Positions 19,231-29,488 of a stretch of 64,000 nt of DNA are shown here, piece after piece; positions within the stretch are counted from its first letter, which is position 1, and each line of letters begins with the position of its first letter. The stretch lies in assembly GCF_030814135.1 (NCBI RefSeq), contig NZ_JAUSUQ010000001.1, forward strand, positions 310,001 to 374,000, read 5' to 3'. The translations under genes and the position numbers were made by a program. The notes below the pieces were generated by a model that saw only the letters and a program-made list of their open reading frames with translations, was not told where the DNA came from and ran no database searches. The stretch is from Caldalkalibacillus uzonensis (GTDB lineage Bacteria > Bacillota > Bacilli > Caldalkalibacillales > Caldalkalibacillaceae).

Positions 19231-20106
19231 TTATTCGATGTTTTGAATTTGTTCCCGTATTTTTTCAAGTTCACTTTTCAGTTCGATTACCCATTGGCTA
19301 ATTTCAATGGCTTGTGCTTTGGAACCGATGGTATTCACTTCTCTGTTCATCTCTTGAACCAGAAACTCCAACTTTCTTCCTACAGGTCCCTCACTGGCAA
19401 GTAACTGCTTAAACTGCTGACAGTGACTTTTAAGTCGGGTACATTCTTCACTGATATCCGCTTTATCTGCAAATATGGCCACTTCCGTTAACAGACGGTT
19501 TTCATCCACTTCAGCTCTGTTATCAAGAAATTCCTTGACCCTTTGCTCTATGCGTTCTTGATAACGGGCTTTGACCTGCGGAGCGAACGCTTCTATTTTC
19601 TCGACCGTAACCAGGACGGTGTGATTTCTTTGCTCCAAATCTCTGGCCAGTGCTTCTCCCTCTTTTTCCCGCATGGCCACTAACTTGTCAACAGCCTGGC
19701 TGACACGGGCCAGAATCCCTTCCTTATAGGACTCCATATCGCCGCTCTCTTCCATCGTAATCAAATCAGGCAGCTGCAACATCTCATTCAGGGATAAAGA
19801 CCCGGCAAGTCCATAGCGTTCTTTCAAGCCACACAGGGCTTGGTAGTAGGCTTCCGCCAATCCCCAGTCCACATTCACCTGGCGCCCGGACCACTGCTCG
19901 GTGTGCAGGTGAATGTACACTTCAACCCGACCCCTTTGAATGTGACGGGTGACACACTTTTTAATGGCTTCTTCAAATTGGCTTAAGACTTTAGGTGTGC
20001 GGACGGAAACTTCACAGAAGCGGTGGTTGACAGACTTCACCTCGATCGTCAACCTGAGGTCCCCGATAACCGCTTCCTGCCTCCCGTATCCTGTCATGCT
20101 TCTCAT
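19231..20106 (-). CDS. yloC: YicC/YloC family endoribonuclease
   Basis: The 291-residue protein has the YicC signature MRSMTGYGRQEA at the N-terminus and the conserved C-terminal LEFLVQEMNREVNTIGSKA. Family members are endoribonucleases involved in RNA turnover and stress survival. The ATG at 20106 gives exactly the B. subtilis YloC length; 11 additional upstream residues are rejected. It is the first gene of the downstream housekeeping operon and has its own promoter. Confidence 0.92.
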   Translation of the reverse strand: MRSMTGYGRQEAVIGDLRLTIEVKSVNHRFCEVSVRTPKVLSQFEEAIKKCVTRHIQRGRVEVYIHLHTEQWSGRQVNVDWGLAEAYYQALCGLKERYGLAGSLSLNEMLQLPDLITMEESGDMESYKEGILARVSQAVDKLVAMREKEGEALARDLEQRNHTVLVTVEKIEAFAPQVKARYQERIEQRVKEFLDNRAEVDENRLLTEVAIFADKADISEECTRLKSHCQQFKQLLASEGPVGRKLEFLVQEMNREVNTIGSKAQAIEISQWVIELKSELEKIREQIQNIE

Positions 20107-20128
20107 ATTAACATCACTTCCAATCAAC

Positions 20129-20157
20129 ATTCTAATCAATTTTAGAAAAGGTTACAA
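20129..20157 (-). promoter_or_regulatory. Sigma-A promoter of the yloC-remA-gmk-rpoZ operon
   Basis: TTGTAA (20152-20157), a 17-bp spacer and TAGAAT (20129-20134) lie on the minus strand just after the terminator of the upstream ATPase gene. Confidence 0.65.
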
Positions 20158-20161
20158 GTGT

Positions 20162-20234
20162 GAAAAAAGGAACCTCCCCTTCCTGCCTGCTTGCCGTCCA
20201 GCAGCCTGTTAGTGTGAGAAAGGAGAGGTTCTGT
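20162..20234 (-). terminator. Intrinsic terminator downstream of the Ca2+ ATPase gene
   Basis: Long arms (about 14 bp with two mismatches, GAACCTCTCCTTTC on the minus strand pairing with GGAAGGGGAGGTTC) enclose about 36 nt and are followed by CCTTTTTT. It separates the ATPase gene from yloC. Confidence 0.7.
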
Positions 20235-20260
20235 AAAGTTAATGTTATCCTGACAAGAGA

Positions 20261-22978
20261 TTACCGTTTTCTAAACAAGTGTGAAAAGCCCAAGATAACT
20301 GAAGGAATAGCGGCCATAGCCAGTACGAATCCCCATTCCACGAAAGACAGTGCTGTCGTTTTAAAAATCGGTTGCATCACCTCAATATGAATCACGCCGA
20401 CTAGCATCAGGGTGGACATACCCACAGCCAAAAGCAGCCATTTATTTTCCAACGGATTGCGGCTGAAAATGGATTTTTCGCTGCGGCAGTCAAAAACATG
20501 GATCAGCTGGGCCATGACCAGCGTGGCAAAGGCAATAGTTTGGGCTTTGGTCAGATCATCAGGCTGCTGCTCGAGCGTGTACCAGAAGGCAACCAGGGTG
20601 GTCACCCCGATCAAAAAACCACGGGAAATAATTTTCCAGCCTAATCCCTTAGCAAAAATACTTTCCCGCCTGTCCCGGGGCGGGCGTTGCATCACATTGC
20701 CTTCCGCTCTGTCCACTCCAAGGGCCATGGCTGGCAGCCCGTCTGTGACCAGATTGACCCATAAAATCTGGATCGGTACCAGAGGCAAGGGCATCGCCAT
20801 CAGCATGGCAAAAAACATGACCAGAATCTCTCCTACATTGGAAGCTAACATATAGCGGATAAATTTGCGGATGTTTTCGTAAATGTTGCGTCCTTCCTCA
20901 ATGGCTGCTTTGATCGTGGCAAAATTATCATCACTTAAAATCAATGACGATGCTTCCTTGGCCACGTCCGTTCCCGTAATCCCCATAGCTATGCCAATGT
21001 CTGCCGCTTTAATGGCCGGTGCATCATTCACCCCGTCTCCTGTCATAGCCACCACATGACCTCTGTCCTGCAGCATTCTGACAATGCGCAGCTTATGTTC
21101 CGGAGACACACGGGCATAGACGGTGACCTCCTCGGCAATCTTACGGAACTGGTCATCATTCAATCTCTCCAGCTGACTGCCGGTTAAAGAGCGCTGCCCC
21201 CGGTTTAAAATGCCAAGTTGAAAAGCGATCGCTTCCGCTGTTTTTTGGTGGTCACCTGTAATCATTATCGTTTTGATGCCCGCCCGTTTGCATTCTTTAA
21301 TTGCCTCTTTCACTTCCTGCCTGGGCGGATCAATCATGCCAAACAAACCAACAAAGATCAGCTGCTGTTCAGCATCCTTCTCAGTTGAGACCGTTTCACC
21401 TGCTGACACCGTCCTGTAAGCAATGGCCAAATTGCGCAGCGCCATTTCAGCCAGCTTTTCGTTAGCTTGTAAAATCTCTTTTTTGAGCGTTGGCGTCAGA
21501 GCCGTGATTCGTCCGTTCCATAACACATGATTGCAGCGCTCGATCAGGACATCCGGCGCACCTTTGGTAATGACATAGCGTTCATCACCCTTATAGCGGA
21601 TGAGCACGGACATCATTTTCCGGGATGAGTCAAAAGGAAACTCTTCCAACCTGGGATAGACATGATCCAGCTCATCGCGCCACACATTGGCCTTCGCCCC
21701 AGCCACCACCAAAGCTCCTTCCGTCGGGTCACCGGTGATATCCCAGAAACTGTTCTTTTTCTTAAACACCCCTTCGGACTCTTCCATCTTTTCCAGCAAG
21801 GCGTTGTTGCATAACACACCCATCTCCAGCATCTGTTTCACATATGGTTTGCTGTCAAAGGATAATGGATTGCCGTTCAACTTAAACTCGCCATAGGGGT
21901 CAAAACCCGTTCCCGTGACTTCTATCAATTCATTGTTTGTCCACAGGTGAGTCACTGTCATTTTGTTCTGGGTCAACGTCCCTGTTTTATCCGAGCAAAT
22001 GACCGAGGCACAGCCAAGTGTTTCCACCGAGGGCAGCTTGCGCACAATGGCCTTGCGCCTGATCATACGTTGAACCCCAAGTGCCAAGGCGATGGTCACA
22101 ATGGCAGGCAATCCTTCCGGGATGGCAGCCACTGCCAGGCTGACCCCGGCCAGGAACATTTTGTAGGCATCATGTCCGTGCCAGATACCTGTAATCACGA
22201 CAACAGCAGTCAATAACAAGGCTACAGAGATGAGCACTTTACCCAGTTGTTCTAAGCGCAGCTGAAGGGGGGTTTGCACCGAATCGGTGGTTGAAATCAA
22301 GGAGGCAATTTGGCCCATTTGCGTGGCCATCCCCGTGGCCACCACAATGCCCTGACCTGAGCCGCGGGTGACCAGTGTACCCATAAAAGCCATATTATGC
22401 TGGTCCCCCAAGCTGACCTCCTCTTCTCCCTCAATCATATGTTCATCTTTGTGGACAGGAACCGATTCTCCCGTTAAGGCTGATTCTTCCACATAAACGC
22501 CCTTGGTCTCAAACAGCCTCAGGTCGGCGGGAATACGGTCTCCAGCTTCAAAATAGACAATATCACCTGGTACCAGCTCTCTGGCCGGGATCTCGGTCAG
22601 TTCCCCGTCACGGATCACGTGCGCCGATGGTGCTGTCAGCTCTTTCAATGCTTGTAATGACTTTTCTGCCCTAAATTCCTGAATGAAACCTAAAATGGCA
22701 TTGAGGATCACAATGGCGATGATCGTGATCGCATCTGTATACTCCCCCAACAATCCTGAAATAAGTGTAGCAATGAGTAACACCAGCACCATAAAGTCCT
22801 TAAATTGGCCAAGCAAAAGGGCGAAGGCGGAAATGCGCTGCCCATCTTCCAGTTGATTATAGCCCACTTTATGCAGCCTTTTTTCTGCTTCTTTCTGAGT
22901 CAGCCCCTCTTCCAAACTGGTTTGTAATGTCCGTTCCACCGCCCGTTCATCCTGATCATACCATTTCAAACGTTTCAC
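20261..22978 (-). CDS. yloB: P-type calcium-transporting ATPase (YloB-like)
   Basis: This is a SERCA-type calcium pump; B. subtilis YloB is linked to calcium handling in sporulation. The 905-residue protein has TGES (169-172), the calcium-pump TM4 motif PEGLPA (287-292), phosphorylation site SDKTGTLT (D330), [11 protein letters not shown] in the P domain, and C-terminal membrane helices. The start is GTG at 22978 without a convincing ribosome-binding site, so the exact N-terminus is uncertain. It is divergent from rqcH. Confidence 0.93.
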   Translation of the reverse strand: MKRLKWYDQDERAVERTLQTSLEEGLTQKEAEKRLHKVGYNQLEDGQRISAFALLLGQFKDFMVLVLLIATLISGLLGEYTDAITIIAIVILNAILGFIQEFRAEKSLQALKELTAPSAHVIRDGELTEIPARELVPGDIVYFEAGDRIPADLRLFETKGVYVEESALTGESVPVHKDEHMIEGEEEVSLGDQHNMAFMGTLVTRGSGQGIVVATGMATQMGQIASLISTTDSVQTPLQLRLEQLGKVLISVALLLTAVVVITGIWHGHDAYKMFLAGVSLAVAAIPEGLPAIVTIALALGVQRMIRRKAIVRKLPSVETLGCASVICSDKTGTLTQNKMTVTHLWTNNELIEVTGTGFDPYGEFKLNGNPLSFDSKPYVKQMLEMGVLCNNALLEKMEESEGVFKKKNSFWDITGDPTEGALVVAGAKANVWRDELDHVYPRLEEFPFDSSRKMMSVLIRYKGDERYVITKGAPDVLIERCNHVLWNGRITALTPTLKKEILQANEKLAEMALRNLAIAYRTVSAGETVSTEKDAEQQLIFVGLFGMIDPPRQEVKEAIKECKRAGIKTIMITGDHQKTAEAIAFQLGILNRGQRSLTGSQLERLNDDQFRKIAEEVTVYARVSPEHKLRIVRMLQDRGHVVAMTGDGVNDAPAIKAADIGIAMGITGTDVAKEASSLILSDDNFATIKAAIEEGRNIYENIRKFIRYMLASNVGEILVMFFAMLMAMPLPLVPIQILWVNLVTDGLPAMALGVDRAEGNVMQRPPRDRRESIFAKGLGWKIISRGFLIGVTTLVAFWYTLEQQPDDLTKAQTIAFATLVMAQLIHVFDCRSEKSIFSRNPLENKWLLLAVGMSTLMLVGVIHIEVMQPIFKTTALSFVEWGFVLAMAAIPSVILGFSHLFRKR

Positions 22979-23146
22979 CCCACAGCTTGTTAAGTTTGTC
23001 CTAAGCTAACTTTATTCGGCTAAGAGGCGAAACATGATAAAAAGTTGGAACAAGCCGTCTGTAACCTTCATTGGTACCGGATTGCCCTCGACTCATGTCG
23101 CATGTTACCATAAAGAAATGGATTATTAACAGGGAGGAAAAAACAT

Positions 23147-24856
23147 ATGGCATTTGACGGAATGATGATTTACGCCCTGTTGCAAGAAATGAGATCATTG
23201 GAAAGTGGCCGGATTACCAAAATTTATCAACCTTTTGAGCGTGATATCGTGCTGTATATCCGTGCCCAAGGCACCAACCACCGCTTGTTGCTTTCGGCCA
23301 ATCCTACTTATCCTCGACTCCATTTAACAGCTGAACAACTGCCCAATCCGGAGCAGGCCCCTATGTTTTGCATGGTGTTGCGCAAGTATTTGGAAGGGGG
23401 CATCATTGAGCGCATCCATCAGCCGGAAGCAGAGCGGATCGTCTGGATCGATGTCCGTTCCAAGAACGAAATTGGGGATACCTATATGAAGCGGCTGATT
23501 ATTGAAGTGATGGGACGTCACAGCAATCTCATCCTGATGGACCCGGAAACCGGCAAAATCATTGACAGCATCAATCACCTGTCTCCCTCCGTGAACCAGT
23601 ACCGGGTCGTTTTGCCCGGCCGGCCCTATGTATCTCCGCCTGAGCAAGATAAAGAAAACCCTTTTAAGGTAACCAAAGAGCTATTTTTACGGAAGTTGGA
23701 TTTTAATCAAGGTAAGATAGACCGGCAGATTGTCCAGCACTTTAACGGCATCAGTCCCCTTTTAGCGAAAGAAATCGTATATCAGGCCGGATTGCCCAGA
23801 CAGGACCAACTGTGGGAAAGTTTCAACAGGCTGATCAAGCGAATTAAAACGGGACATTATGACCCCGTCATCGTGGATACCGACCAAAAAACCTTTTTTT
23901 ACCTGTTTCCTTTGACCCATGTTAAGGGCCAAGTGACCCATTACCAAACAATAAGCAGAATGCTGGATGCTTATTTTACAGAAAAAGCCAGGAAAGACCG
24001 CCTTAAACAGACAGCCAACGATCTGATCAAACGCCTTAAAACAGAAATCACCAAAAACCAAAAGAAGCAAGCCAAGTTGGAACAAACACTAGAGGAAAGT
24101 GAACAGGCCGACACATACCGATTGTTTGGCGAACTGCTGACCGCCTATATGCACCAGGTGGAACGGGGAACCACCGAAGTGGAAGTGGTCAATTATTACG
24201 ATGAACAGGGCAAAACCGTCACCATCCCTTTAGACCCTGAGCTTGCTCCCAATGAAAATGCCCAGCGCTACTTCAAAAAATATAACAAAGCCAAAGCAGC
24301 CAGAGAAATGGCAGCGGAACAGCTCACTAAAACCAAGGAAGAAATCGCTTATTTGGAAACGCTCCTTCACCAGTTGGAACAAGCATCCTGGTCTGATATC
24401 GAGGAAATCAGGGAAGAGATGGTTGAACAGGGGTATATCCGCGAACGGGGCAAACACCGCAAAAAACGCAAACAGGAGCTGCCCAAGCCGGAGACGTTTT
24501 ACTCCTCTGAGGGCATCCCCATTCTGGTGGGACGGAACAACAAACAGAATGATTATCTGACGACGCGCTTGGCTTCGTCCCATGACACCTGGCTGCATAC
24601 CAAAGATATTCCCGGTTCCCATGTGATCATCCGCCGCCAGCAGTTTAATGAAACAACGCTCTTAGAAGCTGCCAGCCTGGCCGCTTATTTTAGCAAAGCG
24701 CGTGATTCGAGCCAGGTTCCTGTGGACTACACCTTGGTTAAACATGTGCGCAAACCTAAAGGAGCCAAACCCGGTTTTGTCATCTATGACCAGCACAAAA
24801 CCATTTTTGTCACCCCGCAAGAGGAACTGGTCAGGAAATTGAAAACCAAAACCTGA
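23147..24856 (+). CDS. rqcH: Rqc2 homologue RqcH (NFACT protein, ribosome quality control)
   Basis: RqcH binds peptidyl-tRNA-blocked 50S subunits and recruits Ala-tRNA to add C-terminal alanine tails. The 569-residue protein has NFACT-N (about 1-250), a long coiled-coil region (about 285-440) and the NFACT-R domain (about 450-569: TWLHTKDIPGSHVII). Length matches B. subtilis YloA (572). The position equivalent to the essential Asp-Arg pair (D97-R98 in B. subtilis) reads E96-R97 here, a conservative change. The ATG follows AGGGAGG. It was formerly annotated as fibronectin-binding protein. Confidence 0.95.
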   Translation: MAFDGMMIYALLQEMRSLESGRITKIYQPFERDIVLYIRAQGTNHRLLLSANPTYPRLHLTAEQLPNPEQAPMFCMVLRKYLEGGIIERIHQPEAERIVWIDVRSKNEIGDTYMKRLIIEVMGRHSNLILMDPETGKIIDSINHLSPSVNQYRVVLPGRPYVSPPEQDKENPFKVTKELFLRKLDFNQGKIDRQIVQHFNGISPLLAKEIVYQAGLPRQDQLWESFNRLIKRIKTGHYDPVIVDTDQKTFFYLFPLTHVKGQVTHYQTISRMLDAYFTEKARKDRLKQTANDLIKRLKTEITKNQKKQAKLEQTLEESEQADTYRLFGELLTAYMHQVERGTTEVEVVNYYDEQGKTVTIPLDPELAPNENAQRYFKKYNKAKAAREMAAEQLTKTKEEIAYLETLLHQLEQASWSDIEEIREEMVEQGYIRERGKHRKKRKQELPKPETFYSSEGIPILVGRNNKQNDYLTTRLASSHDTWLHTKDIPGSHVIIRRQQFNETTLLEAASLAAYFSKARDSSQVPVDYTLVKHVRKPKGAKPGFVIYDQHKTIFVTPQEELVRKLKTKT

Positions 24857-24922
24857 CACTTATTGATCGGCACACCAAGTGGGACCCTAATGATAACCAC
24901 AACTGTTAAGGAGCGTTTGATC

Positions 24923-25735
24923 ATGCACACTATCTGGAAGGGGTCCATCAGTTTCGGCTTGGTGCATATTCCCATTAAACTTTATGCAGCCACGGATAAT
25001 AAACAAATCCAACTGCGCCAGTTGCATCAGGAATGCCATACACCCATCAAGTATGATAAAGTGTGTCCGGTTTGCGAAGAAAAAGTGAGCCAGGAAGAGA
25101 TTGTCAAAGGGTATGAATATGATAAAGGTCACTTTGTCGTCCTCGGTGACGAAGAACTGGAGGCCATAGCGGCCATCAAAAGCAAAACGATTGACATTAT
25201 TGATTTCATCCAGTTAAAAGAGATTGATCCCATTTACTTTAACCGTTCCTATTACCTGGGGCCCACCGAAAACGGAGAAAAAGCCTATGCCCTTTTAAAA
25301 CAGGCCATGGAGGACACAGAAAAGGTGGCTATCGCCAAATTTATTTTACGGGCCAAAGAACAATTGGCCGCCATCCGGGTCTACCAGCGGGCACTGGTGA
25401 TTGAAACCCTCCATTACCCTGATGAGATCCGCTCTGTGGAGCATATTCCGGGTCTAGCAGAAATGGAGCTTGAGGATAAAGAGTTAAACATGGCTAAACA
25501 ATTGATTGACCAGTTGACAACAGAGTTTGAACCTGAACAGTACACCGATGAATACCGGAGCAAACTAAAAGAGATCATTGAGAACAAGATTACCGGAGAT
25601 GAAATCAAAATTGCCAAAGAAGTGCCTGAAACGGATATTAAGAGCTTGATGGATGCCCTGCAGGAAAGCATTGAGCAGACCAAGAAAAAGACCAAACGCC
25701 GCCGCACCACCAAAAAGAAGGCTAAAACATCATGA
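24923..25735 (+). CDS. ku: Ku-type NHEJ DNA end-binding protein
   Basis: Ku binds double-strand DNA ends and recruits LigD. The 270-residue protein starts MHTIWKGSISFGLVHIPIKLY, the usual bacterial Ku opening, with the conserved CPVCEE and FNRSYYLGP segments and a lysine-rich C-tail (KKKTKRRRTTKKK) that in the family aids DNA binding. The ATG at 24923 has AAGGAG 8 nt upstream; 20 more residues in frame are rejected. Its stop overlaps the ligase start in ATGA. In B. subtilis the equivalent genes act mainly in spores and are sigma-G controlled; no such promoter was clear here. Confidence 0.95.
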   Translation: MHTIWKGSISFGLVHIPIKLYAATDNKQIQLRQLHQECHTPIKYDKVCPVCEEKVSQEEIVKGYEYDKGHFVVLGDEELEAIAAIKSKTIDIIDFIQLKEIDPIYFNRSYYLGPTENGEKAYALLKQAMEDTEKVAIAKFILRAKEQLAAIRVYQRALVIETLHYPDEIRSVEHIPGLAEMELEDKELNMAKQLIDQLTTEFEPEQYTDEYRSKLKEIIENKITGDEIKIAKEVPETDIKSLMDALQESIEQTKKKTKRRRTTKKKAKTS

Positions 25736-26718
25736 ACACCTCCACCCACACACTTCCCTCCCTCTCGCCCATGCTGCCCGCGTTATCCTCAACCATTCCC
25801 CGCGGGGAAGAGTGGCGGTACGAACTTAAATTTGACGGTTACCGGGCGCTGGTGTATTGGACGGTGGACAGCATCCATATTGTCAGCCGCAACGGCAAGC
25901 TGTACAATGAGCTTTTTCCCGAGGTTGTGGATGCTTGCTTACGCTTCACTCCGCAACTTAAAGATCAGCTTCCCCTCATTGTGGACGGTGAGTTGTGTAT
26001 TCTGGCCTCCCCAGCCAGAGCGGACTTCAGCTTAATCCAGCAGCGCGGCCGCTTCCGCTCTCTCCCAAAAATTGCCAGTGCAGCAAAAAAACACCCGGCC
26101 ACCTTGATCTGTTTTGATTTGCTGCATTACCAAGATCAAGATCTCCGCTTCCGCCCCTACCTTGAGAGAAAAGAACACCTGAAACAGGTGCTGGGTCCTC
26201 TGTTGCCGTCCCAGCCCGGTGCGAGAGATGCCTCTCTCCGTTTGATAGAGGTGTATGAACAGCCTGATCACTTGTGGGAACTGGTCCTGGCCGAAGATGC
26301 TGAAGGCATTGTGGCCAAGCTGGGCTGTAGCGTCTGGCAGAGCGGAAAGCGCACCACCGACTGGATCAAAGTAAAAAACTATAAACTGGCCACCTGCTTT
26401 ATCACCGCTTACGACAAACAGAATGCCTATTTTCATGTGGGCGTCTTACGGGATAAAGAGGTACAGCCGGTGGGCTTATTTTCCCATGGTTTAAGTGACA
26501 CTGAACGCCGGGCTTTGGTAGAGATCGTCAAACAGAACAAAGCAGGCGAATCCCGGTCCATGATCACAATGGAGCCCAGTCTATGCGTGGATATCAAGTT
26601 TTTACAGGTTTATAAACAGCAGCTGCGGGAACCCCGTTTTGCCGGTTTTCGTACGGATGTTCAGTGGGAGGAGTGCACATGGCTAAAGCTGATCAACAGC
26701 GCCAGACGGTCAACCTAG
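25732..26718 (+). CDS. ligD: ATP-dependent DNA ligase of LigD type (ligase domain only)
   Basis: The enzyme seals nicks in NHEJ. The 328-residue protein holds all nucleotidyltransferase motifs: motif I ELKFDGYR with adenylated K33, SRNGK, VDGELCI, ICFDLL, EGIVAK and WIKVKN, then an OB fold ending RFAGFRTDVQWEECTW. That is the normal end of a LigD ligase domain. B. subtilis LigD continues into a polymerase domain; here the frame stops and the polymerase is a separate gene overlapping by 40 bp in another frame. No phosphoesterase domain is present. Confidence 0.92.
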   Translation: MNTSTHTLPSLSPMLPALSSTIPRGEEWRYELKFDGYRALVYWTVDSIHIVSRNGKLYNELFPEVVDACLRFTPQLKDQLPLIVDGELCILASPARADFSLIQQRGRFRSLPKIASAAKKHPATLICFDLLHYQDQDLRFRPYLERKEHLKQVLGPLLPSQPGARDASLRLIEVYEQPDHLWELVLAEDAEGIVAKLGCSVWQSGKRTTDWIKVKNYKLATCFITAYDKQNAYFHVGVLRDKEVQPVGLFSHGLSDTERRALVEIVKQNKAGESRSMITMEPSLCVDIKFLQVYKQQLREPRFAGFRTDVQWEECTWLKLINSARRST

Positions 26719-27602
26719 ATGGTTATTTAGTTGATTTGACCAGCCTGGATAAATTGGTCTGGCCAGACAGAGACATAAACAAATCGGCGTACCTGTATTA
26801 TTTATCACATACAGCAGAGTATATGCTCCCCTGGCTGAGAGGCAGGCACCTGACCGTCATCCGTTATCCCCACGGGATTACAGGCGAATCCTTTTATCAA
26901 AAAAATTGCCCTGCTTATGCGCCTGAGTTCATCCAGACAGATACCCATGAAGGGATAAACTACATTGTTTGTTCTAATTTAGCCACCCTGATCTGGCTGG
27001 GCAATCAACTGGCCCTGGAGTTTCACATTCCTTTTCAACATGTGGAGACTGACAAGCCCTCGGAAATTGTGTTTGACTTGGATCCCCCTGACAGGGAGCA
27101 GTTTCATGTCGCTGTGAAGGCCGCATTGATCATGAAGAAGCTGTTTGATAAACTGGGTCTTACTTCTTTTATCAAAACGTCGGGCAACAAAGGATTGCAA
27201 GTGTACATTCCCATTCCAAAAAAAACCTACACCTATGGCCAAACGCGCTTGTTCACCTCGTTTGTGGCCCGTTATCTGGTCTCAGAGCAACCGGGACTGT
27301 TCACCATTGAACGCTTAAAGAAAAAACGGCGCGGCCGCCTGTATGTGGACTATGTTCAGCATGCGCCAGGCAAAACCATTATTGCCCCTTATTCCCCCCG
27401 CGCCAATCCGGAAGCGTTAGTCGCCACCCCTTTATACTGGGATGAAGTGGATAGCCGCTTAAGACCCGAACAATTTTCCCTGAAAAACATCCCCACCCGG
27501 CTTAAAAAACAAGGTTGCCCCTTTGAATCCTTTGACAAGGCCCGGGACAACCAACCGTTTGATGTCATTTTGGAGTGGATCAATACGCATCAAAAAGTGT
27601 AG
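26679..27602 (+). CDS. LigD-type NHEJ polymerase/primase domain protein
   Basis: The 307-residue protein is an archaeo-eukaryotic primase fold that fills gaps with ribonucleotides at DNA ends. The metal-binding aspartates are in FDLDPP (D133, D135) and YVDYVQ (D224), with SGNKGLQVYIPI between them. The ATG at 26679 has its own GGGAGGAG site inside the ligase gene, which argues for a real split rather than a sequencing frameshift. Together with ku and the ligase gene it forms a complete three-gene NHEJ operon. Confidence 0.92.
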   Translation: MAKADQQRQTVNLDGYLVDLTSLDKLVWPDRDINKSAYLYYLSHTAEYMLPWLRGRHLTVIRYPHGITGESFYQKNCPAYAPEFIQTDTHEGINYIVCSNLATLIWLGNQLALEFHIPFQHVETDKPSEIVFDLDPPDREQFHVAVKAALIMKKLFDKLGLTSFIKTSGNKGLQVYIPIPKKTYTYGQTRLFTSFVARYLVSEQPGLFTIERLKKKRRGRLYVDYVQHAPGKTIIAPYSPRANPEALVATPLYWDEVDSRLRPEQFSLKNIPTRLKKQGCPFESFDKARDNQPFDVILEWINTHQKV

Positions 27603-27648
27603 GAACGATTCATCCCTTGTATTTGGTCATTTTCACATATGACTCCGT

Positions 27649-27969
27649 TCACTTTAATAGGTTTTGCAGTTTAAGTGCTTTGGACATATCCCCCTTAATT
27701 TTTACTTTCCCCGTCATGACAGCCATGGCGGGGTTAAGCTTACCCTCCGCCAAACTGATAAAATGTTCGTCAGATAAGGCAAACACACAGGCCGCTTCAT
27801 ATGGTGTTCCTTCCACAACTTCCACTTTGTCATCATTAACTTTAACTTGGAAGGTGCCTACCTGTTGTCCATTAATTTCAAATTGAAATACTTCATTAAT
27901 GTTTTTAATCTTATCCGGACTGTCGTTTGCTTTGTCCACTAACCGAGTCAAGACCTCTTTGACGGACAT
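27649..27969 (-). CDS. SCP-2 sterol-binding domain protein
   Basis: The 106-residue protein has one SCP2 lipid-binding fold, with INGQQVGTFQVKVNDDKVEV and the helix motif LAEGKLNPAMAVMTGKVKIKGDM. No signal peptide or membrane segment is present. Members bind lipids or CoA esters; the ligand cannot be predicted. The ATG follows AGAGGAGGG. It converges on the ligD polymerase gene. Confidence 0.88.
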   Translation of the reverse strand: MSVKEVLTRLVDKANDSPDKIKNINEVFQFEINGQQVGTFQVKVNDDKVEVVEGTPYEAACVFALSDEHFISLAEGKLNPAMAVMTGKVKIKGDMSKALKLQNLLK

Positions 27970-28027
27970 CGCTTATCCCTCCTCTAGAATTGACCCTAGT
28001 AAGAACAGGGTGAAAAAGAGCTGCGGT

Positions 28028-29458
28028 TTATTTAGCCTCTGAAAGCAGACGATGCTTCAATTCCCACAATTTTTGAGAGAGGTCGACGTGGTAACCATGC
28101 GGATTGATCAAACGCCTGATTTCAGGAGCAAAGCGTTCTTTCTCTTGCTGGGCGTAACGTTGTATTTCGGTTAACTTAGGCAACTCATAAACAAGTTCAC
28201 CATTTTTGAAAATGGGGACAAGCAGTTCCCTAGTTTCAAAGTTTTCCACTTTTTTTCGTTTCCAAGTGTTAACAGGGTCAAAAGCGATAAATGCTTTCCT
28301 TGGGATCGGCTCTTCTTCCAGCATGATTAAATCCACCAGGGCCCGTTTGGAATCCCGGTCGTAAAAACGCACTACTTTTTTGTAGCCAGGATTGGTGATT
28401 TTTTGCGGGTTTTCACTTACCTTAATTTTAGGTACCAACCGGCCATCTTCTTCCTCAGCGACCAGCTTATACACTCCACCAAGGGCGGGGCAGTCCTTGG
28501 ATGTGATTAAATTGGTACCTACACCCCAGGCATCAATTTGAGCGCCTTGCGCTCTCAAATCCCTGATCAAATATTCATCAAGGTCGCTGGAAGCCACAAT
28601 CAGTGCTTCTTCAAAACCGGCCTCATCCAGCATTTTCCGGGCTGCTTTGGACAAATAGGCCAGGTCGCCGCTGTCCAATCGGATGCCGAACTGGACGAAC
28701 TGATCCCCCAGCTCGTCCTTCATTTTCTTAAAGACTTTAATAGCATTGGGCACCCCGCTGTTTAACGTATCATACGTATCCACCAGCAAAATGCAGTTAT
28801 GGGGAAAGGTTCGGGCAAAATCTAGAAATGCGTCATACTCGGACGGATAACTTTGTACATAAGCATGGGAATGAGTGCCTTTGATGGGAATGCCAAATTT
28901 TTTCCCCGCTAACACATTGGACGTGGCCTTGACCCCTCCCACAAATGCTGCCCTTGCACCGTACACCCCGGCATCAGGCCCTTGCGCCCGGCGCAAACCG
29001 AATTCCATCACCAGCCCCCCTCCGGCCGCCTCCACAATCCGGGAGGCTTTGGTGGCAATCAAGGTCTGGTGATTAATCATGTTCAGAATGGCAGTTTCAA
29101 TGAGCTGGGCTTCCCCTATAGGTGCCCTGACCCTTAACAGCGGCTCGTGGGGAAAGACAACCGTTCCTTCAGGCACCGCATAGAGATCTCCCGTAAACCT
29201 TAATTGCTTTAAATACTGTAGAAAATCCTCATCATAACGCTCCACTGACCTTAAATAGGCGATGTCCTCGTCAGTAAACCGCAGCTGGCAGATATATTCC
29301 ACAACCTGCTCCAATCCTGCCGCGATGGCATAGCCGCTTTGACTGGGGTTCTTGCGGAAATAAAGGTCAAAGACCGTTTGTTGATTCAACTTTCCATTTT
29401 TAAAGTGTGCATACATCATATTGATCTGGTAAAGATCAGTTAACAACGTTTTGTTCAT
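28028..29458 (-). CDS. pncB: Nicotinate phosphoribosyltransferase
   Basis: The enzyme makes nicotinate mononucleotide from nicotinate and PRPP in NAD salvage. The 476-residue protein starts MNKTLLTDLYQINMMYAHF and has the phosphohistidine segment KGTHSHAYVQSYPSEYDAF, LDSGDLAYLSKAAR and GVGTNLITSKD. The ATG at 29458 sits behind GGGGGAAG; nine extra residues in frame are rejected. The DUF3054 gene is 30 bp upstream, probably in the same transcript. Confidence 0.94.
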   Translation of the reverse strand: MNKTLLTDLYQINMMYAHFKNGKLNQQTVFDLYFRKNPSQSGYAIAAGLEQVVEYICQLRFTDEDIAYLRSVERYDEDFLQYLKQLRFTGDLYAVPEGTVVFPHEPLLRVRAPIGEAQLIETAILNMINHQTLIATKASRIVEAAGGGLVMEFGLRRAQGPDAGVYGARAAFVGGVKATSNVLAGKKFGIPIKGTHSHAYVQSYPSEYDAFLDFARTFPHNCILLVDTYDTLNSGVPNAIKVFKKMKDELGDQFVQFGIRLDSGDLAYLSKAARKMLDEAGFEEALIVASSDLDEYLIRDLRAQGAQIDAWGVGTNLITSKDCPALGGVYKLVAEEEDGRLVPKIKVSENPQKITNPGYKKVVRFYDRDSKRALVDLIMLEEEPIPRKAFIAFDPVNTWKRKKVENFETRELLVPIFKNGELVYELPKLTEIQRYAQQEKERFAPEIRRLINPHGYHVDLSQKLWELKHRLLSEAK

Positions 29459-29488
29459 CACTTCCCCCAAAGCTCCCTTGTACAAGAT

